A stretch of DNA of 32,095 nt from Desulfobacteraceae bacterium (GCA_030612685.1 JAUWNK010000011.1:1-32095), one strand, 5' to 3'. Positions 8,267 to 14,660 are shown, counted from the first letter of the stretch. Program-made: numbers and translations. Notes: generated by a model from the sequence alone, not told the origin.

Positions 8267-8315
8267 ATAAAATCAATGACAATTTAACTGGGCAGGTTAG
8301 GTAGAATAACTATGA
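8246..8315. repeat. 70-bp direct repeat DR, copy 2
   Basis: Same orientation as 6011-6080 and nearly identical (CTG versus CGG near the start, and a few changes in the last 20 bases). It overlaps the end of the S1-like gene and provides its stop codon. The pair brackets the yciH-csp-S1 segment. Confidence 0.85.
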
Positions 8316-8435
8316 ATTTGACATCATCGTTCCAGAAGCAACCATCGACCCTTTCCTTTAATCACCTCACCAAAAATAAAGAAAATAACCTTTAAGAATA
8401 AGGTAGAACATGGCCATCGCTAAAACATCTTCGCC

Positions 8436-8454
8436 TAAAGGGGGACATCCTTAA
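8436..8454. repeat. REP-like repeat R1, copy with exact core
   Basis: TAAAGGGGGACATCCTTAA, identical to 1676-1694. Confidence 0.7.
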
Positions 8455-8500
8455 ATAACTAAATAACTCGATGAAATGGCACGTTGATGAAAAAAAGGGG

Positions 8501-8770
8501 GTTGGTTCTAAAGCAACTTAAGAGTGGGCGTTGATCTGAATTTGCGGCTCAGATCTTTATTCTTAAAAAAATCACCCCCTCACCAAGCAATTCAGTTCAT
8601 TCCGGCACCCCGCCATAAAAACGGCGGACAAGTCCGCCATAAAAATGGCGGATAAACCCTCAATCTATTGACAATCGCCTCGAAAACTTCTTCTAATCCA
8701 CCAATACAGCAATGAATTCTGCAAAACTAAAATATCGCAGGCTATAAAGAGGTTTTTCTGCATGTCTATT
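8501..8770. repeat. Dispersed intergenic repeat R2, copy A (full)
   Basis: Three parts are visible. The 3'-type half, 8501-8590, has a GTTG...CAAC mini-hairpin, then GATCTGA (8533-8539) / TCAGATC (8549-8555) followed by TTTATTCTT, which is terminator-like. The middle, 8609-8653, holds CCGCC...GGCGG hairpins. The 5'-type half, 8654-8770, begins ACCCTCAATCTATTGACAAT. Other copies are at 9526, 10387, 10938, 13731, 14572 and 16074. Confidence 0.8.
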
Positions 8771-8815
8771 AATAGGGCTTTTTTTCTCCATTTCAACACA
8801 ATACTAATTTTGGCC

Positions 8816-8852
8816 TTGCACATCTTTAATATATATTGTATAAACAGTATAT
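8816..8852 (+). promoter_or_regulatory. Promoter and operator of RHH-PIN module 1
   Basis: TTGCAC (8816-8821), a 17-base spacer, TATAAA (8839-8844). The -10 lies in the loop of an inverted repeat ATATATTG (8831-8838) / CAGTATAT (8845-8852), one mismatch in eight, a natural site for the RHH antitoxin to repress its own operon. Start near 8851. Confidence 0.6.
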
Positions 8853-8873
8853 AAATCTTATTGAAGGTGCACA

Positions 8874-9119
8874 ATGTCAACCCAAATGATAGTCCGAATC
8901 GACCCTGAACTCAAAACCAAGGTCAATAACCTCGCCAAGAATGAGGGTAAGAGTATCAGTGAAGTTGTCAGGGAATTGCTCGAAGATTATGTCAAGGATC
9001 GCGACATAGGTCTATATATTGATGATCTGTGGAAGCGTATCAGTAACAAATTAACATCCCGTGGATTTGGCTCAAAAGACATTAAACGTGTCATTCAGGA
9101 AGTGAGAACAAAGAAGTGA
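8874..9119 (+). CDS. Ribbon-helix-helix (CopG-type) antitoxin
   Basis: 81 residues. The N-terminal 45 form a ribbon-helix-helix DNA-binding domain: strand QMIVRIDPELKTKV, helix, then GKSISEVVRELLEDYV. The C-terminal part (about 46-81) is the likely toxin-wrapping region. GAAGG precedes the ATG by about 8 bases. The stop overlaps the start of the PIN toxin gene (GTGA, 9116-9119), so the two are translationally coupled, the normal antitoxin-first order. It should neutralise the PIN RNase and repress the operon at the palindrome on the -10 box. Confidence 0.88.
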   Translation: MSTQMIVRIDPELKTKVNNLAKNEGKSISEVVRELLEDYVKDRDIGLYIDDLWKRISNKLTSRGFGSKDIKRVIQEVRTKK

Positions 9120-9520
9120 CCAAGGTTGTGGTTGACACAAACGTTTTCGTTTCCTCCTTCTTTGGCGGTAATCCTCGGAAGATCGTGGACCTATGGAAAT
9201 CCGTTCAACTTACCCTTTGTCTTTCAAGACCAATCATCAACGAATACGTAGAAGTTCTTCAACGCCTTGGGTTAAAGAATGAGCGAGAGCTAAGCGAACT
9301 ATTAAGTCTTTTTGCGCATGGTTTTCATGTTCTTTTCTCCGCAAAAACACCCGAACTGCATTTAGTCGAAAAAGATCCAGATGATGACAAGTTCATTGAA
9401 TGTGCTGTTGCTTTGAAGGCTGACTTTGTCATTTCAGGAGACAAAGCTCTCGTAGCGATACAGGATTATATGGGCATAAGGATTGTTACTCCTAAAAAAT
9501 TCCTTGATAGTTATATATGA
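9116..9520 (+). CDS. PIN-domain RNase toxin (VapC-like, COG1569 type)
   Basis: 134 residues, a full PIN domain. The acidic metal-binding residues are in place: D7 (VVVDTNVFVSS), E43 (INEYVEVL), D91 (DPDDDKFIECA) and D109 (VISGDKAL). The ending GIRIVTPKKFL is typical of the putative-toxin PIN group paired with RHH antitoxins. Such toxins cleave RNA; the target cannot be read here. GTG start at 9116, coupled by 4 bases to the antitoxin. An R2 half-copy follows within 10 bases of the stop. Confidence 0.88.
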   Translation: MTKVVVDTNVFVSSFFGGNPRKIVDLWKSVQLTLCLSRPIINEYVEVLQRLGLKNERELSELLSLFAHGFHVLFSAKTPELHLVEKDPDDDKFIECAVALKADFVISGDKALVAIQDYMGIRIVTPKKFLDSYI

Positions 9521-9525
9521 AGGGA

Positions 9526-9650
9526 GTCGTTGATTCTAAAACAACTTAAAAATGTACATTGGTCTAAATTTGCATCTCAAATTTTTATTTTTACCACAAT
9601 CACCCCCTCCCCAAAGAATTAAGGCCAGTCCGCCAGAGGCAGACAAGCTT
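9526..9650. repeat. R2 copy B (3'-type half plus middle)
   Basis: Starts GTCGTTGATTCTAAAACAAC, then a diverged GGTCTAAATTTGCATCTC stem and a T-rich run, then ATCACCCCCTCCCCAAAG and a short CGCC-containing middle. The 5'-type half seen in copies A and D is not recognisable here; the brnT promoter occupies that place. Confidence 0.7.
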
Positions 9651-9685
9651 GAGTGATTAAGTGTTTTTCGTGCCTATTTTAAACC

Positions 9686-9714
9686 TTGACGTAATCAGAA
9701 AATTACGTTATTCT
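9686..9714 (+). promoter_or_regulatory. Promoter and operator of BrnT/BrnA-like module
   Basis: TTGACG (9686-9691), 17-base spacer, TATTCT (9709-9714). Between the boxes is a perfect inverted repeat ACGTAAT (9689-9695) / ATTACGT (9702-9708). The predicted start, about 9721, is 2 bases before the ATG at 9723, so the message would be essentially leaderless. Confidence 0.7.
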
Positions 9715-9722
9715 TTTTCAGC

Positions 9723-10043
9723 ATGATTAAACCTGACCAATCCCTTAAACCTGACTGGGACAAAGACAACATCGACCACATTGCCATTCATGGAATACGC
9801 CCCGAGCAGGTGGAGGAAGTTTATTACAATGAAGGCCCATTTCCGACCCTTGCTGTTAGAAGTAAAAAGAAACGAGGAAAATCTACCGAATATCGATACC
9901 ATCTATGGGGTACAGATACCTCTGGGCTCTGTATCGAAGCCATTGTGGCTCCATACCCCGAGTATGGTTTGTGGCGATGCGTAACAGCATTTCCCATGTC
10001 AGATTCCACTAAGAAGACCTATTTCAAGAGGATAAAAAAATGA
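9723..10043 (+). CDS. BrnT-like toxin
   Basis: 106 residues with the layout of BrnT, a RelE-fold RNase toxin: an opening DWDKDNIDHIAIHGI corresponding to the family's W-x-x-K-N...KHGI, then PEQVEEVYYNEGP, a central strand with RYHLWGTD, and the closing LWRCVTAFPMSDSTKKTYFKR matching the R-V-I-x-A-x-PM segment. No Shine-Dalgarno precedes the ATG and the promoter places transcription at the start codon. The stop overlaps the next start by 4 bases (ATGA), giving the toxin-first order usual for brnTA. The sequence is divergent from textbook BrnT, so the family call is moderate. Confidence 0.7.
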   Translation: MIKPDQSLKPDWDKDNIDHIAIHGIRPEQVEEVYYNEGPFPTLAVRSKKKRGKSTEYRYHLWGTDTSGLCIEAIVAPYPEYGLWRCVTAFPMSDSTKKTYFKRIKK

Positions 10044-10327
10044 GCAGACTCCCAAAAGAAATAAGGAATAACCTCAAGGAAGAAGCCAAAGAATGGGACA
10101 CTACCATTGCCGGAGAGAGTCCCGAGCAAGTTCAAAAACTGCTGGATGAGGCAGAGACCTTTAAAGTTCCACGCCCTGCCCGTCATCCAGTTTCCCTTCG
10201 TCTGGACCCATTTGATATCTCTTTGGTAAAACGCCTTGCCCGTAAGAAAGGTATTCCACACACCCAACTTATGGCCATCTGGCTTCACGAAAGGATCGAC
10301 CAAGAAAAAGGGGCCGCTCCTAAATAA
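10040..10327 (+). CDS. BrnA/CopG-type antitoxin
   Basis: 95 residues. The C-terminal half is a ribbon-helix-helix of the CopG-antitoxin/BrnA kind: VSLRLDPFDISLVKRLARKKGIPHTQLMAIWLHERI (about 52-87). The N-terminal half (EEAKEWDTTIAGESPEQVQKLLDEA) is the probable toxin-binding arm, so toxin arm first and DNA-binding domain last, as in BrnA. Coupled by ATGA overlap to the toxin gene. The perfect palindrome within the promoter upstream of brnT is the likely operator. Confidence 0.78.
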   Translation: MSRLPKEIRNNLKEEAKEWDTTIAGESPEQVQKLLDEAETFKVPRPARHPVSLRLDPFDISLVKRLARKKGIPHTQLMAIWLHERIDQEKGAAPK

Positions 10328-10386
10328 ATCTCCCCGTGTTTCCACATGGGGCTTCTTCACACACGGAAAATGCAGAGTAAAAAGAG

Positions 10387-10455
10387 AAGTTGGTTCTAAA
10401 GCAACTTAAGAGTGGGCGTTGATCTGAATTTGCGGCTCAAATCTTTCTTCTGGAT
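10387..10455. repeat. R2 copy C (3'-type half)
   Basis: AAGTTG (10387-10392) / CAACTT (10402-10407) is a perfect 6-bp stem. From GTTGGTTCTAAAGC to GAATTTGCGGCTCA it matches copy A base for base over roughly 50 bases, so the two are recently related. Lies between BrnA and HicA. Confidence 0.8.
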
Positions 10456-10521
10456 AGAATTAACTCCCATAGCATTCCTGTGAATTGAATTTTTGTGAAA
10501 AATATGGTAGCCTTCTTGTGA

Positions 10522-10707
10522 ATGAAGATTCGGGATGTAATAAAGTTACTAGAAAAAGATGGTTGGTACCTTTCGAGAACTCGTGGAAGTCATCGCCAGT
10601 ACAAACATCCATCTAAATCTGGATTGATCACAGTTGCAGGAAAACCCAGCGATGATTTAGCGCCTGGAACTTTAAACAGTATATTTAAACAGGCAGGTTT
10701 AAAATGA
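10522..10707 (+). CDS. hicA: HicA-type mRNA interferase toxin
   Basis: 61 residues, the full HicA double-stranded-RNA-binding-like fold. The catalytic histidine is H24 in SRTRGSHRQYKHP, preceded by LEKDGWYL and followed by the LAPGTLNSIFKQAGL helix. It should cleave mRNA and tmRNA in a translation-independent way. No good ribosome-binding site or -35/-10 pair could be assigned just upstream, so expression control is unclear. It overlaps HicB by 4 bases (ATGA), toxin first. Confidence 0.93.
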   Translation: MKIRDVIKLLEKDGWYLSRTRGSHRQYKHPSKSGLITVAGKPSDDLAPGTLNSIFKQAGLK

Positions 10708-10919
10708 GTCGATATTTGATTGTTGTTGAAGAAACTGAAACTGGTTATTCAGCTTATTCTCCTGACCTTGATGGTTGTGTTGCTACGGGAGCAACGCAGG
10801 AAGAAGTCGAAAAAAGAATGCGGGAAGCTGTCGAGTTTCACCTTGAGGGACTGAAATCGGAGGGCTTTACTGTGCCTAAGCCCCACAGCTTTTCTTCCTA
10901 TCTAGAAGTTTCTGTATAA
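10704..10919 (+). CDS. hicB: HicB-type antitoxin (short form)
   Basis: 71 residues of the partial RNase H-like HicB fold: YLIVVEETETGYSAYSPDLDGCVATGATQEEVEKRMREAVEFHLEGL. The ending is SFSSYLEV. There is no C-terminal HTH or RHH DNA-binding domain, so this antitoxin could neutralise HicA but is not obviously able to repress the operon alone. Coupled to hicA. Followed 18 bases later by R2 copy D. Confidence 0.92.
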   Translation: MSRYLIVVEETETGYSAYSPDLDGCVATGATQEEVEKRMREAVEFHLEGLKSEGFTVPKPHSFSSYLEVSV

Positions 10920-10937
10920 TAGTATCATCCATAAAAA

Positions 10938-11170
10938 GAGTCGTTGTTTCTAAAACAACTTAAAAATGGGCATTGATCTGAATTTGCGCCTTAAATCTTT
11001 ATTCTTGCCACAATCACCCTCTCACCAAAGAATTCTGGCCAGCCCGCCAAAATAACGGCGGGCAAGTCCGCCATAAAGACGGCGGATAAACCCTCGATCT
11101 ATTGATAGTCGCCCTTAAAACTTATTCTAATAAACCAATCTATTAGGAAATCCTGTAAAAGCCAAAGAAC
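10938..11170. repeat. R2 copy D (full)
   Basis: GTTGTTT / AAACAAC forms a perfect 7-bp stem around CTA at its left. It continues through the GATCTGAATTTGCG half, two GC-rich hairpins (GCCCGCC...GGCGGGC and GTCCGCC...GGCGGA, 11041-11087), and the CCCTCGATCTATTGATAGTC half. It sits between hicB and the convergent typA gene and may terminate both. Confidence 0.8.
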
Positions 11171-11204
11171 ATGAGGGAGGTGAGGTCTCACCCTTCGACA
11201 CTGA

Positions 11205-12998
11205 TCAAGCCCTGGCCCCTTTACCTCCGGGAGCTTTTCGCAGACGTATTGCCTGCGGTGTTATTTCTACCAGTTCATCATCATTAATATAGGACATACA
11301 CTCTTCAAGGCTCATTTCAACAGTGCCGTTGAGCACAACATTTTCATCAGAGCCTGCTGCGCGCATGTTAGTCAGTTTTTTCCCTTTGGCCGGGTTGACA
11401 ACAAGGTCGTTTTCGCGGCAGTGCTCTCCCAGTATCTGACCGACATGGACGGCGATGCCGGGGCCGCAGAAGAGCTTTCCGCGCTCCTGCAGGTTGAAAA
11501 GAGCGTAGGCAACCGTGGTGCAATTTTCTTTTACAACGAGGACGCCATTTTTTCGGTTCCTGATCTCGCCTGCATGGGGCCCGTACTCACTGAAGACATA
11601 GTTCATGATTCCCATGCCTTTTGTAATGGTCATGAATTCCGAACGAAAGCCCAAAAGCCCCCGGGTCGGGATTTTATAAACAAGGCGAGCCATGCCGTTT
11701 TCCTGGTGCAATTCGCACATATGACCCTTTCGGTCGCCCAGTCGCTCTATCACTGCGCCCATGTGCTGCTCCTCTACATCCAGTGTAAGCTCTTCGTAGG
11801 GCTCCAGCAGCTTTTCTCCATCTCGCCGCATAATAACCCTGGGCCTGGTTACCTGGAACTCATATCCCTCACGGCGCATCCGTTCTATAAGAATCGACAG
11901 GTGCAGCTCTCCTCTTCCTGATACCTTGAACCCCGATCGCCCCTCCAGTTCCTCGACGAGCAGCGCGACATCGGCAAGGGCCTCACGGTGCAGGCGCTGC
12001 CCAAGCTGCTGCGAGGTAACATATCTGCCTTCTTTTCCTGCAAACGGGGAATCGTTCGCTATGAAGCTCATGGAGATAGTCGGGGGGTCGATCTCCACGG
12101 GTGGCAGCGGGATGGGGTCTTCGGGATCAGTGTAGGTTACCCCTACGGTAATTTCATCCATTCCGGCAACTGCAACAATTTCGCCAACTCCAGCAGCATC
12201 TATTGCAACTTTGCGGTTTCCTTCAAAGCGGTATATCTTGGTGATGCGTGCGGGAACCAGCGAGTCGTCACGCTGGGCTATAGCAATGTCTTCATTGATA
12301 TTCAACGTTCCGGATGTGATTTTCCCGATTCCCAGCCTCCCAAGGTAGGGGGAGTAATCAATCGAGCTGACAAGCAGCTGCAGTGGGCCGTCCGGGCTTC
12401 CTTCCGGCTGAGGTATATGCGTGATTATCTTTTGGCAAAGCGGCTCCATGGAGGAGGGATGGTCGCCGATATCATTCAGCGAATAGCCGTCACGCGCTGA
12501 TGCATATACCACCGGAAAATCCAGAATATCATCCGGTGCGTTCAGCCTGACAAAGAGATCAAACACCTGATTAACCGCCCAGTCAGGCCGGGCCGCGGGC
12601 TTGTCTATCTTGTTGATTACAACGATGATGGGCAGACGCAAAGCCAGCGCCTTTTTCAACACAAAATAGGTCTGGGGCATGGGTCCTTCCTGTGCATCAA
12701 CAAGCAGCAGGGCACCGTCTGCCATCTTCAGCACCCTCTCAACCTGGCCGCCAAAGTCTGCGTGTCCCGGCGTGTCGATAATGTTGATCAGAAAGTCCAG
12801 ATATAGAAATGAGCCGTTCTTGGATGCGATGGTAATTCCCCGCTCCCGCTCAAGATCAATGTTGTCCATAAGCCTTTCTGTAACAGTCTGATTCTCGCGG
12901 AACATGCCGCTGTACTTGAACAGCTTGTCAACAAGGGTTGTTTTGCCGTGGTCAACGTGTGCGATAATTGCGACATTTCTTATCTTGTTCTGTTTCAT
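11205..12998 (-). CDS. typA: TypA/BipA ribosome-associated GTPase
   Basis: 597 residues. GTPase motifs: AHVDHGKTTLVDKL (G1), ERERGITIASK (G2), DTPGHADFGGQVERVL (G3), NKIDKP (G4). The BipA C-terminal domain follows (PTRGLLGFRSEFMTITKGMGIMNYVF; GKKLTNMRAAGSDENVVL). TypA binds ribosomes under stress and in the cold and helps 50S assembly. The frame is open upstream to 13136, but MKQNKIRNVAIIAHVDHGK at 12998 is the standard start. It is convergent with the TA modules and lies between R2 copy D and the second csp gene, itself a cold-stress factor. Very secure. Confidence 0.97.
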   Translation of the reverse strand: MKQNKIRNVAIIAHVDHGKTTLVDKLFKYSGMFRENQTVTERLMDNIDLERERGITIASKNGSFLYLDFLINIIDTPGHADFGGQVERVLKMADGALLLVDAQEGPMPQTYFVLKKALALRLPIIVVINKIDKPAARPDWAVNQVFDLFVRLNAPDDILDFPVVYASARDGYSLNDIGDHPSSMEPLCQKIITHIPQPEGSPDGPLQLLVSSIDYSPYLGRLGIGKITSGTLNINEDIAIAQRDDSLVPARITKIYRFEGNRKVAIDAAGVGEIVAVAGMDEITVGVTYTDPEDPIPLPPVEIDPPTISMSFIANDSPFAGKEGRYVTSQQLGQRLHREALADVALLVEELEGRSGFKVSGRGELHLSILIERMRREGYEFQVTRPRVIMRRDGEKLLEPYEELTLDVEEQHMGAVIERLGDRKGHMCELHQENGMARLVYKIPTRGLLGFRSEFMTITKGMGIMNYVFSEYGPHAGEIRNRKNGVLVVKENCTTVAYALFNLQERGKLFCGPGIAVHVGQILGEHCRENDLVVNPAKGKKLTNMRAAGSDENVVLNGTVEMSLEECMSYINDDELVEITPQAIRLRKAPGGKGARA

Positions 12999-13256
12999 CT
13001 CACGTTCTTTTCTGCATGATGCTCCCCGCGAAGTACGCCGGGGCACCTGGTTACTATTGTGGTTTTTCGTTACGTGCTGTCTCGCGAAGCAGGTTACCGG
13101 ATAAATGCATTCATCCCCTACGCCACGTGTCTGCATCCAATAAGGTATGCTTCTACCTTCGTTTATCGCATAATGCGGTTAACGGATCCTTTAAATTCAT
13201 GTTGGTACTACAAGAGAGAGCAGGCCTGATTTCGCACGATGCCTTTATCTGTATTT

Positions 13257-13294
13257 AAAAAAGAAAAGGCGACACCTTTTAGGGGTGCCGCCTT
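13257..13294 (-). terminator. Intrinsic terminator after cspA-2
   Basis: On the minus strand, AAAGGCGGCACC pairs with GGTGTCGCCTTT (one mismatch), followed by TTCTTTTTT. It lies directly downstream of the csp stop codon and separates csp from typA transcription. Confidence 0.85.
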
Positions 13295-13309
13295 TGAGAG
13301 CCTACTTTG

Positions 13310-13510
13310 TTACAGTATCTCTACGTCTTTGGCCTTAGGGCCTTTATCGCTTGTCTCGATCTCAAAACTGACTCTCTGGCCCTCATTCAGGGTTTTGAAT
13401 CCGGATCCATTGATGCTAGTGTGATGGACGAAAAGATCATTACCATCAGACTGCTCGATAAAACCATAACCTTTCTGGTCACTGAACCACTTCACGGTTC
13501 CTTCTGCCAT
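13310..13510 (-). CDS. Cold-shock protein, CspA family (second copy)
   Basis: 66 residues, complete cold-shock domain with RNP1 KGYGFIEQ and RNP2 LFVHHTSI, paralogous to the gene at 7150-7350. AAAGGAGG stands about 8 bases before the ATG. Upstream is a very good promoter (13657-13685) and a ~140-base leader that contains a perfect 11-bp hairpin followed by a T-rich run, which would be a terminator inside the leader. That suggests expression depends on read-through, which cold, another csp product, or translation could modulate. A standard terminator follows the gene. Confidence 0.96.
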   Translation of the reverse strand: MAEGTVKWFSDQKGYGFIEQSDGNDLFVHHTSINGSGFKTLNEGQRVSFEIETSDKGPKAKDVEIL

Positions 13511-13562
13511 AGCGTTTTCCTCCTTTCAAAAAATTTTCTGTACAGCCAGGATGAACGCTTTG

Positions 13563-13608
13563 GCAAAATAAAAAGACCATTAAAGTTGGTGTCACAGCTT
13601 TAATGGTC
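13563..13608 (-). promoter_or_regulatory. Terminator-like hairpin in the csp-2 leader
   Basis: GACCATTAAAG (13575-13585) and CTTTAATGGTC (13598-13608) are a perfect 11-bp inverted repeat. Read on the minus strand the stem is followed at once by TTTTTATTTT. It lies between the csp promoter and the csp start, with no gene upstream that it could terminate. Confidence 0.7.
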
Positions 13609-13656
13609 TCGATAATTAAATTTTCCAAAAACTGTCAATCCAAACTTGATGAAGGT

Positions 13657-13685
13657 ATATTAAAGCAGATTCATAGGATTGTCAA
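13657..13685 (-). promoter_or_regulatory. cspA-2 promoter
   Basis: On the minus strand TTGACA (13680-13685), a 17-base spacer, TAATAT (13657-13662): near-consensus for a housekeeping sigma factor. Transcription would start near 13650. Confidence 0.8.
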
Positions 13686-13730
13686 GATTATTTTTCGTTT
13701 GAAATGATGTAGTGAATAATTAAGATCAAA

Positions 13731-13835
13731 CCTCGACTATTGCCAGACTACCTGAAAACTGATTCTAAAAAACCAATGCATCAAGGAATTCCGCAAGCAT
13801 AGAACATGGTAGGCTATACAGGAATCTTTCTGTAT
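13731..13835. repeat. R2 copy E (5'-type half only)
   Basis: ACCTCGACTATTGCCAGAC, then CTGAAAACTGATTCTAA, AACCAATGCATCAAGGAATT and GTAGGCTATACAGGAATCTTTCTG align with the right part of copy A. The matching left half (copy F) lies beyond the RHH-PIN genes. Confidence 0.65.
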
Positions 13836-13863
13836 AGTAATTGTTGGATGCATCAAATAGCAA

Positions 13864-13892
13864 TTGACTTCTCTCAGCGCATGTGCTACATT
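13864..13892 (+). promoter_or_regulatory. Promoter of RHH-PIN module 2
   Basis: TTGACT (13864-13869), 17-base spacer, TACATT (13887-13892). The predicted start, about 13899, is 2 bases before the antitoxin ATG at 13901. No Shine-Dalgarno is present, so the mRNA looks leaderless. Confidence 0.7.
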
Positions 13893-13900
13893 GACTTACT

Positions 13901-14116
13901 ATGAATACGCTCACTATTAGATTACCAGATGACCTAAGGGCTGACCTGAAGAAGATTAGTCGGGAGCAGAACAAACCCGTTAGCGACCTCGTGCGAGAGT
14001 CTATTCGGCGATATGTTGCTGTGGAAAGTTTCCGAGCACTCCGGAGGAAGGTCCTGCCTTTCGCTGAGGCTCAGGGATTTCTGACGGACGAGGACGTCTT
14101 TAAGGCCATTTCATGA
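13901..14116 (+). CDS. Ribbon-helix-helix antitoxin (module 2)
   Basis: 71 residues. RHH domain at the N-terminus: NTLTIRLPDDLRADLKKISREQNKPVSDLVRESIRRYVAV. The C-terminal tail (FRALRRKVLPFAEAQGFLTDEDVFKAIS) is the expected PIN-binding segment. The stop overlaps the PIN start (ATGA at 14113-14116). No ribosome-binding site stands before its ATG and the promoter predicts a leaderless transcript. The sequence is clearly different from module 1, so this is not a recent duplication of it. Confidence 0.88.
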   Translation: MNTLTIRLPDDLRADLKKISREQNKPVSDLVRESIRRYVAVESFRALRRKVLPFAEAQGFLTDEDVFKAIS

Positions 14117-14520
14117 AGATAGTCCTTGATGCCAATGTCGTCGTTGCAGCTTTCGCTACTCGGGGACTCTGCGAATCAATTCTTGAGCTTTGTTTTCACA
14201 GCCATGAAATCATGCTCTGCGAGGATTTGCTCGACGAGATTCTGAGAAATCTCCGGCAGAAGATCGAGCTTCCTGGTGGCATCGTTGAAGACATCGGCAA
14301 GCTTCTGCGGGAGCATGCAAGTATAGTCAGTCCTATTCCGCTTGCGGCGGACCTCTGTCGCGACCCAGACGATGTCAAAATTCTTGGGTTGGCAATAGCT
14401 ACTAATGCCGATTGCATCGTAACAGGCGACAAAGACCTGCTCATTCTAAAGAAATTTCAAGGTATTCCGATCCTAACTCCAAGGTCATTCTCTAATATTC
14501 TCCATGACATGGGAGATTGA
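14113..14520 (+). CDS. PIN-domain RNase toxin (module 2)
   Basis: 135 residues, complete PIN domain. D6 (IVLDANVVVAAF), E42 (LLDEILRNL), D87 (DPDDVKILGLA) and D106 (IVTGDKDLLIL) form the acidic site; the end GIPILTPRSF matches the same toxin group as module 1. Expected to cleave RNA when the antitoxin is degraded. Coupled by ATGA overlap to the antitoxin. The gene pair lies between the two halves of an R2 repeat (13731-13835 and 14572-14660). Confidence 0.88.
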   Translation: MKIVLDANVVVAAFATRGLCESILELCFHSHEIMLCEDLLDEILRNLRQKIELPGGIVEDIGKLLREHASIVSPIPLAADLCRDPDDVKILGLAIATNADCIVTGDKDLLILKKFQGIPILTPRSFSNILHDMGD

Positions 14521-14571
14521 GTGTGTAGCATACAACAAAGCACTCCACCTGACTTGCCACTGGCGCTCATA

Positions 14572-14660
14572 AGGGGTTCTAAAAAACTTAAAAGTGCTTA
14601 TTGATCTAAATTTGCTGCTCAAATCTTTATTCTTGAAAAAATCACCTCCACGACTATTGC
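14572..14660. repeat. R2 copy F (3'-type half only)
   Basis: GGTTCTAAAAAACTTAAAAG, then TGATCTAAATTTGCTGCTCA, ATCTTTATTCTT and ATCACCTCCACGACTATTGC. It jumps from the 3'-type half directly to a remnant of the CGACTATTGC motif of the 5'-type half, without the GC-rich hairpins. Confidence 0.75.

Larger units (their letters stand above)
8267..8873. other. Intergenic region with DR, R1 and R2 repeats and a TA promoter
   Basis: No gene is seen in about 600 bases. In order it holds the rest of DR copy 2, an exact R1 motif (8436-8454), a full R2 copy (about 8501-8770), and the promoter/operator of the first RHH-PIN module (8816-8852). Confidence 0.6.
13511..13900. other. Divergent intergenic region between csp-2 and RHH-PIN module 2
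   Basis: No gene is seen. From left to right it holds the csp leader with its hairpin (13563-13608), the csp promoter on the minus strand (13657-13685), the R2 5'-type half (13731-13835) and the RHH-2 promoter (13864-13892). A minus-strand open frame here overlaps the antitoxin start and has no domain. Confidence 0.65.

Noticed and set aside
8501-11170. Canonical integron attC sites between TA cassettes
   Set aside because: R2 does have paired stems, but I could not place the RYYYAAC/GTTRRRY core pair, and no integrase gene is in the window. Kept only as a cassette-like hypothesis.
12999-13136. N-terminal extension of TypA
   Set aside because: The 46 extra residues are not part of the family, and the standard start MKQNKIRNVAIIAHVDHGK is at 12998.
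13765-13974. Minus-strand 69-codon frame opposite the RHH-2 antitoxin
   Set aside because: It overlaps the repeat half, the promoter and the antitoxin start, and has no domain.
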